The notes beneath the pieces were generated by a model. The model was given only the letters and a program-made list of their open reading frames with translations, was not told where the DNA came from and searched no databases. Positions 7,685 through 15,086 of a DNA stretch of 38,897 nucleotides are shown in pieces. Both the position numbers and the translations under genes were made by a program. Numbering within the stretch: position 1 is the first letter of the stretch; each line of letters starts with the position of its first letter. Source of the DNA: Symbiobacterium sp. (GTDB lineage Bacteria > Bacillota > Sulfobacillia > UBA995 > UBA9673); NCBI GenBank assembly GCA_020725405.1, contig DYFB01000024.1, positions 1-38,897 on the forward strand, written 5' to 3'.

Positions 7685-8461
7685 ATGGGCTTGCCGCAGT
7701 CACGGCTCCGCTCGCCCTGGGACAGGAACGGCTCCGGGAGCCAGGAGTCCGGCCGGCCGACGGTGGCCGCGCTCGGGAAGTACGTCCACCTGGCCGAGAG
7801 AGTCCGCTACCGCGAGGGACAGATCCTCTTCACCCAGGGGCAGCGTGGACAGCGGGGCCTCTACTGGTTGAGGTCGGGTCGGGTGAAGTTCTCGCTGCTC
7901 ACCGATGACGGCCTCGAAAGAGTCGTCGGCTTCGCCGGCGAGGGGGATGTCTTCGGCGAGACCTCCGTTCTCCGGGACGCGGGGCACGTGGTGATGGCCG
8001 AGGCGGTTTCCGACTGCGTCGTTTATGTCTTCGAGCCCGCGGTCGTCCTGCGGGTCCTTCACGAGGATCCGGACCTGGCCGTCGAGCTGCTCGAGGTCCT
8101 CGCCCGCAAGCTGGAGTTCTCGGTGAAGCTCGTCGAGGAGATGACCTTCCTCGGAGTCAAGGAGCGCCTCGCCCGGACCATCGTTAGACTGGCGGCTGAC
8201 AGCGGCCCGCGGCCGGCCGACCGCTCCCGGCCCGCCTCCCTGCAGGTCACCCACCAGGAGCTTGCCAACATGATCGGAGCGTCGCGGGTGATGGTTACCC
8301 AGGCCCTGGCCGAGCTGGCGAGGGAAGGGGCCATCGAGCACGGCCGATGCCGCGTGGTGGTCCGCGACCTCGACCGCTTGTTGGACCACGGATGTCCCCG
8401 GGGAACCAGCGAGAGCCGCCCTGACGCCAAACGCGCAGAGCTCCTTTTGGAGCAGCCTTGA
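7685..8461 (+). CDS. Crp/Fnr-family transcription regulator
   Basis: A 258-residue DNA-binding regulator. A cyclic-nucleotide-binding-type beta roll covers about 32-125, followed by a dimer helix (about 130-155) and a winged helix-turn-helix (about 187-222, VTHQELANMIGASRVMVTQALAEL). The sensor pocket has GDVFGETSVL but lacks the Arg-Ser pair that holds cAMP phosphate in E. coli CRP. It also lacks the N-terminal cysteine cluster of FNR. Its effector is therefore unlikely to be cAMP or an iron-sulfur cluster. The ATG at 7685 has only a weak ribosome binding site. It is transcribed divergently from the gene at 6710-7462, a possible target. Confidence 0.88.
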   Translation: MGLPQSRLRSPWDRNGSGSQESGRPTVAALGKYVHLAERVRYREGQILFTQGQRGQRGLYWLRSGRVKFSLLTDDGLERVVGFAGEGDVFGETSVLRDAGHVVMAEAVSDCVVYVFEPAVVLRVLHEDPDLAVELLEVLARKLEFSVKLVEEMTFLGVKERLARTIVRLAADSGPRPADRSRPASLQVTHQELANMIGASRVMVTQALAELAREGAIEHGRCRVVVRDLDRLLDHGCPRGTSESRPDAKRAELLLEQP

Positions 8462-8465
8462 GCCG

Positions 8466-8509
8466 GCCGGGCCTGGTCGGACGGTGACGGCCGCCGACCC
8501 AGGCCCGGC
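8466..8509. terminator. Bidirectional hairpin between convergent genes
   Basis: Arms 8466-8480 and 8494-8509 pair over 15 bp with one bulge around a 13-base loop. No long T-run follows. The position just after the Crp-family stop and before the convergent E1-like gene end supports a shared terminator. Confidence 0.55.
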
Positions 8510-8529
8510 ACCCCCCCAAACCCGCGACC

Positions 8530-9435
8530 CTACCCACCCTCCGGCCACAGCTCGAAGACGGCCGCGTAGCCGGAGAGGGCGTCAAGGACGAGGAGCCTGC
8601 CCCTGAGGGGCTGCCCCACCCCCGAGAGGACCTTCACGACCTCCTGGGCCTGAAGCGCGGCGATCATCGCCGGGGTGGCCGACGGGTTGCCGACAAGGGT
8701 CTCGATTCCCCGGTCGCGCCGTGGGTCGAGGGGGCCGTAGAGCACCTCGGGGCCGGGGTCCCCCGGGAAGAACGTCGTGACGTGCCCGGAAAGACCGGCG
8801 ATGGCCCCGTGGACAAGAGGAGCCCCCACCGACGCGGCCGCCCGGAAGAGGGCGAATCTCGCCGGGACGGAGTCAAGGCAGTCCACCACGGCGGCCGTCC
8901 CCCGGAAGAGCCGGGCGAAGTCGTTCTCTTCCGCCCGCAGGCGGTGGGTCTCGACCGTCGTGGCCGAGTTGACCGCCGCCAGCCTCGCCGCGGCGACATC
9001 GACCTTGGGCCGGCCGAGGGTCTCCTCGGTGGCCAGGAGCTGGCGGTTGAGGTTGTCGTCGGTCGCAACGTCGGGGTCGACGAGGACGAGCTCTCCGATC
9101 CCGGCTCGGGCCAGGGTCTCGGAGACAAGCCCGCCGAGACCGCCGAGTCCGGCCACCCCCACCCTGGCCTCCAGGAGCCGCGCTTGCCCCTCGAGCCCCA
9201 GGGTTCCGAGGTTGCGGAGGTAGCGGCGGGGGGCGAGGCCGGCCCGGAGGGCGGCGATCTCCAGGCGGCGCTTCACCCTGGCCCGATTCGGGCCCGGTGG
9301 AGCGAGGCTTGCGGCCAGAGCGGCCACGGCCGGCTCGTCGACGGCCCGGACCGGCCGGCCCGGGGCGACTTCCGCGGGGGAGCTCAGGTCCCCGAGCCGC
9401 GCGACCGCGGTCCGGAAGGCGTCATCCGCTGCCAC
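8530..9435 (-). CDS. HesA/MoeB/ThiF-type E1-like adenylyltransferase
   Basis: A 301-residue ATP-using enzyme of the E1-like family, which adenylates the C-terminal Gly-Gly of a small sulfur carrier or other carboxylates. Order: an ~80-residue N-terminal region, the RYLRNLGTLG lead-in, the nucleotide loop GLGGLGG (96-102), Asp120 in LVLVDPD, the NLNRQ motif (Asn129, Arg131) and Lys144. The two CxxC zinc pairs of MoeB/ThiF are absent, and Cys186 (VVDCLDS) is the only cysteine in the middle region. The start is GTG at 9435 with GGGGAGGT upstream. No ThiS or MoaD partner is adjacent. The pathway could be cofactor thiolation or tRNA modification; not resolved. Confidence 0.85.
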   Translation of the reverse strand: MAADDAFRTAVARLGDLSSPAEVAPGRPVRAVDEPAVAALAASLAPPGPNRARVKRRLEIAALRAGLAPRRYLRNLGTLGLEGQARLLEARVGVAGLGGLGGLVSETLARAGIGELVLVDPDVATDDNLNRQLLATEETLGRPKVDVAAARLAAVNSATTVETHRLRAEENDFARLFRGTAAVVDCLDSVPARFALFRAAASVGAPLVHGAIAGLSGHVTTFFPGDPGPEVLYGPLDPRRDRGIETLVGNPSATPAMIAALQAQEVVKVLSGVGQPLRGRLLVLDALSGYAAVFELWPEGG

Positions 9436-9467
9436 GCCGGCACCTCCCCGGGGACATACTAGCCTCC

Positions 9468-10712
9468 GTGAAGGACAGCGGCAGGAGTGGACCTAAAGGC
9501 CGCAAGTCGGGGCAGGCCGGGGGCTTCAAGCTCGACGCTGGGTTCGCTTCCCTTCTCTTCGTGCCCTTCGTCATGGTCCTCGGCAACTCCATCCTCATTC
9601 CGGTTCTCCCGGCCATGGGGTCGGCCATGAACCTCACCCCGGCCCAGACCGGGCTCATCATCACGGCCTTCTCTGTTCCCGCGGCGGTCTTCATCCCCTT
9701 CGCCGGCTTCCTGGCCGACCGGTTCGGACGCAAGACGGTCATGGTCCCCAGCCTGGCCCTCTACGGTCTCGGGGGCTTCCTGGCCGTGGCCGCCGCCGTC
9801 TTCCTGGGCCAGAAGGCCTACGGCCTCCTCATGGCCGGGCGCGTCATCCAGGGGCTGGGGGCGGCCGGCACGGCCAACATCGCCATGGCCCTGACCGGAG
9901 ACCTCTACACCGGAGGGGCCCGCGGGCAGGCCCTCGGCCTCCTCGAGGCCTCGAACGGCTTCGGGAAGGTGGTCAGCCCGGTCCTGGGCGCCGCTCTGGG
10001 CCTCATTGTCTGGTTCGCTCCGTTCCTCTTCTTCGCCTCCCTCACCGTACCGGTGGCTCTGGGCGTGGGGCTCTTCGCCAGGGACCGCCGGCCGGAGAAG
10101 GCCGCGGCCGCCCGGGAGTACCTAGGGTCCATCCTCGGGGTCTTCGCCCGGAAGGGCGTCCCCCTCGGGGCGGCCCTGCTCTCCGGAATGGTCGTCCTTT
10201 TCCTGCTCTTCGGAGTCCTGTTCTATCTCTCCGAGACCCTGGAGAAGGACCTCGGGCGCCAGGGGGTCGTCAAGGGCCTCGTCCTGGCCCTCCCGATGCT
10301 GGCCAGTTCGGTGAGCGCCTACTTCACCGGGACCTATCTCCAGAAGGTGACCGACCGACGCTACCTCGTCGGCGGCGGGCTCACCCTCATCACCGCCTCT
10401 CTCGCCAGTCTCGCCCTGGTGACCAACCCTTACTACCTCTACGCGGCCATCGTCTTCATCGGGATAGGGAGCGGGGCCGCCCTAGCCACGCTGAACGTCC
10501 TCGTTACGGGGTCGGTCCCCCTAACCCAGAGGGCCATGATCACCTCCGACTACGGAGCCGTCCGCTTCCTCGGGGTCGCCCTCGGCCCGCCTCTCTTCGG
10601 CCTGGTCATGGGAGCGGGGAACGTCGTCCTCTTCAGCCTGGCGGCCGCCCTCGGGGGGCTGACGGCCGCCGCCGCCGTCGCCCTCATCGACCAGAAGGCC
10701 CTGACCGCCTGA
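9468..10712 (+). CDS. MFS transporter, DHA1-like
   Basis: A 414-residue, twelve-helix major facilitator protein, probably a proton-coupled exporter of drugs or metabolites. MFS motif A is clear after helix 2 (GFLADRFGRKTVMV). A helix-5 motif C-like stretch (GFGKVVSPVLGAALG) supports an antiporter of the DHA1 group. The frame opens further upstream, but that part lies antisense to the E1-like gene. GTG at 9468 gives a short basic lead (KDSGRSGPKGRK) before helix 1; its ribosome binding site is weak, so the start is uncertain by some codons. The gene is divergent from the E1-like gene with 32 bp between starts. Confidence 0.88.
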   Translation: MKDSGRSGPKGRKSGQAGGFKLDAGFASLLFVPFVMVLGNSILIPVLPAMGSAMNLTPAQTGLIITAFSVPAAVFIPFAGFLADRFGRKTVMVPSLALYGLGGFLAVAAAVFLGQKAYGLLMAGRVIQGLGAAGTANIAMALTGDLYTGGARGQALGLLEASNGFGKVVSPVLGAALGLIVWFAPFLFFASLTVPVALGVGLFARDRRPEKAAAAREYLGSILGVFARKGVPLGAALLSGMVVLFLLFGVLFYLSETLEKDLGRQGVVKGLVLALPMLASSVSAYFTGTYLQKVTDRRYLVGGGLTLITASLASLALVTNPYYLYAAIVFIGIGSGAALATLNVLVTGSVPLTQRAMITSDYGAVRFLGVALGPPLFGLVMGAGNVVLFSLAAALGGLTAAAAVALIDQKALTA

Positions 10713-10806
10713 GCGCCCGGTGCGGGCAACCGGCCCGCTCACCGCCCCGATTCCCCCGGCATAGTCTGAATTGGCCTCCGGGGAACCCGCCCCCGGCAGA
10801 AGGGCC

Positions 10807-10842
10807 GCCTCGCCGCCGGTTCCGCCCGGGGACCGGCGAGGC
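10807..10842. other. GC-rich hairpin upstream of comA
   Basis: GCCTCGCCGCCGGT (10807-10820) pairs with ACCGGCGAGGC (10832-10842) apart from one extra triplet in the left arm. It lies in the 215 bp between the MFS and comA genes. It may terminate MFS transcription or form comA leader structure. No T-run follows. Confidence 0.4.
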
Positions 10843-10927
10843 CGCCGGGCCCGTCCCCGAACAGAGCCGGGCGGCCCGGCGCGGGGACGGCGGACGAGAG
10901 ATAACGCGGGGGAGAGGGGGGACACCT

Positions 10928-11770
10928 GTGTCCGAGATTCTGGGCCTCAAGGCCATGAACGGGGTCCTCCACTCTCCGCTCGAAGGCCGCCGCACCAAGC
11001 CCCGCCAGTCGGGTCTGACCATGGTCATCGATAAGGGTATGGGTCTTGGCGAGACCACGGACCTTCTCACCCTAGGGGCCGACTACATCGACATCTTCAA
11101 GATCAGCTTCGGCACCGCCGCCCTCTATCCGCTCGAGCAGCTCCGGGCCAAGATACGGGCCATCCGCTCCCACGGCATCACGGTCTGCCCGGGCGGGACC
11201 CTTCTCGAGATAGCGGTTATCCAGAACCGGCTCTCGCAGTTCCTCGCGCGCGTCTCGGGGCTCGGCTTCGACGCCGTCGAGATCTCCGACGGAACCATCC
11301 GGATGAGCGCCGCGGTGCGAGGAGCGGTCATCACGGCGGCTCTTGACGCTGGCTTCGACGTCATCACCGAGGTAGGCAAGAAGGACCCGACCCAGCACCT
11401 CCCGCCGGAGGAGGTCGTCGACCGGGTCAGGTTCGACTTCGATTACGGGGCCCGGCTGGTCATCCTCGAAGCCCGGGAATCGGGTAAGGGGGTGGGCATC
11501 TTCACCGGGGACGGCTCCGTCAAGGAAGCCGAGCTCGAGACCATCCTCGGGGGTCTTGACCGACCCGAGGCGGTCATGTGGGAGGCCCCGCTGAAGAACC
11601 AGCAGGCCTACCTCATTCTGCGGCTCGGCGTAAACGTGAACCTCGGGAACGTCCAGCCGTCGGATGTCTACGCTCTGGAGGCGTTGCGCCTGGGTCTGAG
11701 GGCCGACACTCTCAAGGTCACGGTCGAGAGCGAGATCCCGTTCGCGCTGGAAGGGGGGGACAGGGTTTGA
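10928..11770 (+). CDS. comA: Phosphosulfolactate synthase (ComA family)
   Basis: A 280-residue cytoplasmic TIM-barrel enzyme that adds sulfite to phosphoenolpyruvate to give 2-phospho-3-sulfolactate. The family pattern is clear throughout: KPRQSGLTMVIDKG near the N-terminus, GADYIDIFKISFGTAALYP, the GITVCPGGTLLEIA strand, GFDAVEISDGTI, VITEVGKKDP and a C-terminal NVNLGNVQPSDVYALEALR. Length matches the family. The start is GTG at 10928 after a GGGGAGAGGGGGG stretch. In methanogens this reaction leads to coenzyme M. In spore-forming bacteria the same chemistry gives 3-sulfolactate, and comB lies 2.2 kb downstream. The stop overlaps the TTG start of the next mini-ORF by 4 bp. Confidence 0.95.
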   Translation: MSEILGLKAMNGVLHSPLEGRRTKPRQSGLTMVIDKGMGLGETTDLLTLGADYIDIFKISFGTAALYPLEQLRAKIRAIRSHGITVCPGGTLLEIAVIQNRLSQFLARVSGLGFDAVEISDGTIRMSAAVRGAVITAALDAGFDVITEVGKKDPTQHLPPEEVVDRVRFDFDYGARLVILEARESGKGVGIFTGDGSVKEAELETILGGLDRPEAVMWEAPLKNQQAYLILRLGVNVNLGNVQPSDVYALEALRLGLRADTLKVTVESEIPFALEGGDRV

Positions 11771-11874
11771 AGCTCTTCGGACGGCGGATCACCCTGGACT
11801 GGTGGTCCGTCATCCTGGCCTCGGCGCTGGCCATCGCAATCGTCGCCGGGTGGCTCCCGTCGGTTCCCTGGTAG
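11767..11874 (+). CDS. 35-residue membrane mini-ORF, possible detached first helix of the YeiH/PSE transporter
   Basis: TTG at 11767 overlaps the comA stop (TTGA) and is preceded by AAGGGGGGACAGGG, so translational coupling is likely. The product has a short basic lead, then LDWWSVILASALAIAIVAGWLPSVPW, one hydrophobic helix. As I recall the long putative sulfate exporter proteins, they begin with an (E)DWWAV motif entering their first helix. The gene at 11922 encodes the rest of such a transporter but lacks that motif. The likely reading is a split protein, in which this peptide supplies the first helix. An unrelated small membrane peptide is the alternative. Confidence 0.65.
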   Translation: MKLFGRRITLDWWSVILASALAIAIVAGWLPSVPW

Positions 11875-11921
11875 GCCCGGGACCCGACGCCGGACACACG
11901 TGCGTGAAAGGGGGGAAAGCA

Positions 11922-13019
11922 GTGGGTAACTCACCGTCCCCGGGCGGAGCTTCGCCGGCCGTCTCCGAGCCTACCGCCGCGGCGGCCGTCCCGTCCGCCC
12001 GTGAAACGGCGGCGTCCGGGGACATCCTCAAGAGAAGTCTGGTTTACGTGCCGGGTATTCTGCTTCTTCTCGCCGTGGGCTACCTAGGCAAGGTCACCGC
12101 CCCGTACGTTCCGCACACCGAGTACGTGATCTGGGCCATAGCCTTCGGGATGCTCATCCGGAACGTCGTCTCTATCCCGAAGATCTTCCTGCCCGGCATC
12201 GGCACCTACGAGCTCTGGCTCAAGACGGGCATCGTGCTCATGGGAGCGCGACTCTCCCTTCAGCATGTCCTGGCCATCGGGGGGATCGGCCTGACGATGG
12301 TCGCGGTGGAAATAGCTCTGTCCATCGCCGTGGCCGCCTGGTTGTCGCGACGCTTCGGCCTGACCGAGAAGCTCGGCAGTCTCATCGGTGTCGGCGTGGG
12401 CATCTGCGGGGTGTCGGCCATCATCGGGGCGACCGGGGCTATCGGGGCCAAGCAGGAGGACGCGAGCTACGCCATCGCCACCATCCTCATCTTCGGGGCC
12501 ATCATGGTCCTTGTCTACCCGTTCCTCGGCCACCTTATGGGTCTCAGCGACCTGCGCTTCGGCTACTGGGCCGGGCTGGCCGTGGACAACACGGCCGAGG
12601 CTGTCGCCACCGGTTTCGCCTACTCCGACGGAGCCGGCCGCGTGGCCACGGTCGTGAAGCTATGCCGCAACGCCCTGATGGGCGTGGTCATCCTCTACAT
12701 GGCCATCGCCTACGCCCGGCGGGGCCTGACCGCCGATGTCAAGGACAAGGGGAAGTTTCTCTGGGACCGCTTCCCGAAGTTCATCATTGGCTTTCTGGCC
12801 CTCTCGGTCATCGCCAGCCTGGGTCTTCTGGGTAAGGAGTCCATCACGGCCATGAACAATCTCTCCAAGTGGCTGTTCCTCGTGACCTTCGCCGGGGTGG
12901 GCCTCTCGACCGAGTTCTCGAAGATGAAGGCGGGGCTCAGGCCGTTCGCCGTAGGCTTCGTCGTGGAGGCGGTCGTGTCCGTGATAACCCTGGGCATGAT
13001 CTTCCTCCTCATCGCCTAG
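11922..13019 (+). CDS. YeiH/UPF0324 putative sulfate exporter family transporter
   Basis: A 365-residue polytopic membrane protein of the Cons_hypoth698 (YeiH/PSE) family. About ten helices are visible. Recognisable blocks are YVIWAIAFGMLIRNV, PGIGTYELWLKTGIVLMGARL, the glycine-rich GVGVGICGVSAIIGATGAIGAK, and FAGVGLSTEFSKMKAGLRPF near the C-terminus. GTG at 11922 with AAAGGGGGGAAA upstream is preferred. It gives a ~30-residue Ala/Pro-rich, probably cytoplasmic lead. The open frame extends further up to 11802, but over the preceding mini-ORF. Placed between comA and comB, it may move sulfite, sulfate or sulfolactate; this is inference, and transport by the family is only weakly characterised. 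Confidence 0.9.
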   Translation: MGNSPSPGGASPAVSEPTAAAAVPSARETAASGDILKRSLVYVPGILLLLAVGYLGKVTAPYVPHTEYVIWAIAFGMLIRNVVSIPKIFLPGIGTYELWLKTGIVLMGARLSLQHVLAIGGIGLTMVAVEIALSIAVAAWLSRRFGLTEKLGSLIGVGVGICGVSAIIGATGAIGAKQEDASYAIATILIFGAIMVLVYPFLGHLMGLSDLRFGYWAGLAVDNTAEAVATGFAYSDGAGRVATVVKLCRNALMGVVILYMAIAYARRGLTADVKDKGKFLWDRFPKFIIGFLALSVIASLGLLGKESITAMNNLSKWLFLVTFAGVGLSTEFSKMKAGLRPFAVGFVVEAVVSVITLGMIFLLIA

Positions 13020-13033
13020 GTTTGGAGGGGGGT

Positions 13034-13061
13034 GGGCCGGCGCCCTCTGGGGCGCCGGCCC
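13034..13061. terminator. 12 bp GC hairpin after the YeiH gene
   Basis: GGGCCGGCGCCC (13034-13045) pairs perfectly with GGGCGCCGGCCC (13050-13061) across a 4-base loop, 15 bp after the stop. There is no T-run, as is common in very GC-rich genomes. Confidence 0.6.
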
Positions 13062-13077
13062 GGGCCGGACGGAGGAC

Positions 13078-13111
13078 GGGCGGCCGCCGGACGGGTACCC
13101 GGCGGCCGCCC
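13078..13111. terminator. 13 bp GC hairpin before the convergent yqhV-like gene end
   Basis: GGGCGGCCGCCGG (13078-13090) pairs perfectly with CCGGCGGCCGCCC (13099-13111). It lies just beyond the stop of the minus-strand gene at 13120 and, with the hairpin at 13034, makes a double convergent terminator. Confidence 0.6.
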
Positions 13112-13119
13112 ACCTCCGC

Positions 13120-13395
13120 TCAGCGGGCGGCGATGAAGATGAGGATAACAGCCAGGATGATCAGGGTGATGCGCTCAACCGAGAGCCGCTCGGCCACCCC
13201 GACCAGCCCCACGAGCGTAACCAGGATGAGGATGCCCGGACCCATCAGCCCGAGGACGGCGTTGACCCGGAGGGCGTCCTCGACCCGGAAAAGGCGAAGG
13301 ATATACCAGGCGGCCGCGAATTCGATCAGGGCGGACAGGAAGCGGAGCGCGGCCATCATACGGAGGGTGCGGAGCTCGAAGTCCAGGGTGCTCAC
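13120..13395 (-). CDS. YqhV-like DUF2619 membrane protein
   Basis: A 91-residue membrane protein with about three helices. The pattern LRFLSALIEFAAAWYILR, then VEDALRVNAVLGLMGPGILILVTLVGL, then LSVERITLIILAVILIFIAAR matches my recollection of the B. subtilis YqhV/DUF2619 family, found in spore-formers near spoIIIA. Function is unknown. Here it lies on the opposite strand within the com locus, so it is probably not part of that operon. ATG at 13395 has a GAGGTGAGC-type ribosome binding site. Confidence 0.8.
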   Translation of the reverse strand: MSTLDFELRTLRMMAALRFLSALIEFAAAWYILRLFRVEDALRVNAVLGLMGPGILILVTLVGLVGVAERLSVERITLIILAVILIFIAAR

Positions 13396-13538
13396 CTCGG
13401 CAGGGCCCGGTGCCCGGCCCGGCGCGCCGGCCGGACAACCGTACCATATGTGGGCCGCCGGGCGGGTAGAAGGTTCGGGCGAACGCGGGAATTGCCGACC
13501 GGAGGGGGGAATAGCCTTCTTGGCGGGGAGGACTGGCC

Positions 13539-13988
13539 ATGACCCGCGAGTTGGCTCTCCTCTTGCTGATCCTCGGGCTGGGCATAGCCGGTCGCAACGC
13601 CCTGGTGACCTGGTCGGCCGTCGGGCTCATCGGGCTCAGGGTGCTCGGGCTGAACGAGGCCTTCGGGCTCATCGACCGGTGGGGCCTCCAGGTCGGCCTG
13701 ACCATCCTCACCCTGACCGTCCTCCTGCCGTTCGCCACCGGGGAGTCGAAGGCCGAGGACGTGGCCCGGGCCCTTTCCGGGGTCAAGGGCCTCACCGCGC
13801 TCACGGCGGGAATACTCGCGGCCTGGCTGGGCGCGAGAGGCGTCGACGCCCTCGCCGGCAGCCCGGAGATCATCACGGGGGTTCTCGTCGGGACGGTGCT
13901 GGGGACTCTGTTCTTCCGGGGGATGCCCGTCGGCCCCCTGGTGGCCGTGGGCATGGCCGTCGTTCTCTTCGAGCTTGTCGGTCCATGA
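13539..13988 (+). CDS. UPF0756/DUF441 (YtwI-like) membrane protein
   Basis: A 149-residue membrane protein with about four helices. The family pattern is clear: LLLLILGLGIAGRNALV, a middle block GLQVGLTILTLTVLLPFATGE, the SPEIITGVLVGTVLGTLFFRG segment and a final MPVGPLVAVGMAVVLFELV helix. This matches B. subtilis YtwI in order and length. Function is unknown. The ATG at 13539 follows GGGGAGGACTGGCC. Its end is 18 bp upstream of the comB start region, so it is very likely co-transcribed with comB. Confidence 0.88.
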   Translation: MTRELALLLLILGLGIAGRNALVTWSAVGLIGLRVLGLNEAFGLIDRWGLQVGLTILTLTVLLPFATGESKAEDVARALSGVKGLTALTAGILAAWLGARGVDALAGSPEIITGVLVGTVLGTLFFRGMPVGPLVAVGMAVVLFELVGP

Positions 13989-14006
13989 AGGAGGGTGAGC
14001 CGGCTG

Positions 14007-14900
14007 GTGGGCAGGCCAGAGTCTGAGACGGGCGGTCGTAAGGTCGTCGACGTCATCCCGACCCTGCAGACCCTCAAGGCCCAGGACGTGGCTGGCCGGA
14101 CCGCCGTGGTCGTCGATATCCTCCGGGCGACGAGCACCATCGTCACCGCCCTTGCGGCGGGGGCCAGGGAGATTCGACCCGCGGTCAGCCCGCGGGAGGC
14201 TCGGGCCCGCTACCTGCGTCTCGAGGCCGCCCTCGGGGGGCGCGACGGACTCCTTCTCGGCGGCGAGCGGTTCGGCCTGCGGATAGAGGGCTTCGATCTG
14301 GGGAATTCCCCTCTGGAGTACACGCCGGAGCGCGTGGCCGGCAAGACCATCGTCTTCTCGACGACCAACGGGACGAGGACCCTCCGCCGGGCCGCCGGCC
14401 GCCGGAGCGAGCCATCCGGAGCCGCCGCGCGCGTGCTCGTGGCCTCCTTTCTGAATGCCACGGCCGTGGCCGAGCGCCTGGCCGACCTCGGCGGAGACGT
14501 CGTCGTGGCCTGCGCCGGGACCCGGGGCGGGTTCTCGCTCGAGGACATCCTCATGGCCGGGCTGCTGGTCGACTACCTCCAGCGGCGAGCCCGGGACGGT
14601 GAGGACCTCATCTTTCGCGACCTTGCCCGGGCCGCCGCCGCCTTGTACCGGGCCATGGCCGGCGAGAGCGGAGAGAACCTGGCCCGGGCCATCGTCAGCG
14701 CCGACCACGCCCGCTACCTCTCGAGTCTCGGGTTCGGGGCCGACGTCGCCCGCTGCGCCACGTGCGACCTGACGGATATCGTCCCGGAGTACCGCGCCGG
14801 TCGGGTCACCGTCCCCGGTCGGGTCACCGTCTCCGGTCGGGTCACCGTCTCCGGTCGGGTGACCGCCCCCGGCCCGGGGCGCCGGGGATCGGGCTCTTAG
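14007..14900 (+). CDS. comB: 2-phosphosulfolactate phosphatase (ComB family)
   Basis: About 297 residues. Removes phosphate from 2-phosphosulfolactate to give sulfolactate, the step after ComA. Family motifs: TAVVVDILRATSTIVTAL, GGERFGLRIEGFDLGNSPLE, FSTTNGTRTL, a CAGTRGGFSLED loop and a C-terminal CATCDLTDIVPEY. After this last block comes an extra tail of four copies of a GRVTV(P/S) hexad encoded by an 18 bp repeat. The start is uncertain. GTG at 13995 directly abuts AAGGAGG, which is too close, whereas GTG at 14007 has a 12 nt spacing and is preferred. A third enzyme, sulfolactate dehydrogenase, is not in the window. Confidence 0.93.
   Translation: MGRPESETGGRKVVDVIPTLQTLKAQDVAGRTAVVVDILRATSTIVTALAAGAREIRPAVSPREARARYLRLEAALGGRDGLLLGGERFGLRIEGFDLGNSPLEYTPERVAGKTIVFSTTNGTRTLRRAAGRRSEPSGAAARVLVASFLNATAVAERLADLGGDVVVACAGTRGGFSLEDILMAGLLVDYLQRRARDGEDLIFRDLARAAAALYRAMAGESGENLARAIVSADHARYLSSLGFGADVARCATCDLTDIVPEYRAGRVTVPGRVTVSGRVTVSGRVTAPGPGRRGSGS
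14799..14870 (+). repeat. 18 bp in-frame tandem repeat, 4 copies, at the 3' end of comB
   Basis: Units start at 14799, 14817, 14835 and 14853. The middle two are identical and the outer two differ at one to three bases. They encode the GRVTV(S/P) hexads of the ComB tail, beyond the conserved domain. Confidence 0.95.
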
Positions 14901-14992
14901 CCCGGGAAATCGGGCGTCCGGCCCAGTACGGCCGGAAAGGCGTCCGGCTATGATATAGCGGAACTGGCCCTACGTAGCCCCCCCAATCCACT

Positions 14993-15023
14993 GGGACGCG
15001 GGAAACCGCGTCCTCCTTTTTTT
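14993..15023 (+). terminator. Strong intrinsic terminator after comB
   Basis: A 9 bp stem (14993-15001 with 15006-15014, including one G-T pair) closed by a GAAA tetraloop is followed by a run of seven T at 15017-15023. It lies 93 bp after the comB stop and 64 bp before the kinase-regulator start. It is the best intrinsic terminator in the window. Confidence 0.85.
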
Positions 15024-15086
15024 CCTCCCCCGACCGCGGCGGCATAGGATGAAGCGAAAGGGCGCCGGGAGGAGGGGTCGTCCGAG

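Noticed and set aside
7685-8461. FNR-type oxygen sensor
   Set aside because: The N-terminal cysteine cluster needed for an iron-sulfur centre is missing; the only cysteines (about 111, 222 and 237) do not form such a cluster.
13392-14708. 438-residue minus-strand frame over DUF441 and comB
   Set aside because: A shadow of two family-matching genes; composition is Gly/Pro/Glu/Asp-rich without structure.
10928-14900. Coenzyme M synthesis and a methanogen origin, from comA and comB
   Set aside because: The surrounding genes (SASPs, LexA box, YqhV, DUF1540, DnaE2) are bacterial, and no later coenzyme M genes are present. Sulfolactate formation is the better reading.
14949-14954. TATGAT as a promoter for the kinase-regulator gene
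   Set aside because: No matching -35 is present, and the strong terminator at 14993-15023 would stop transcripts starting here almost at once.
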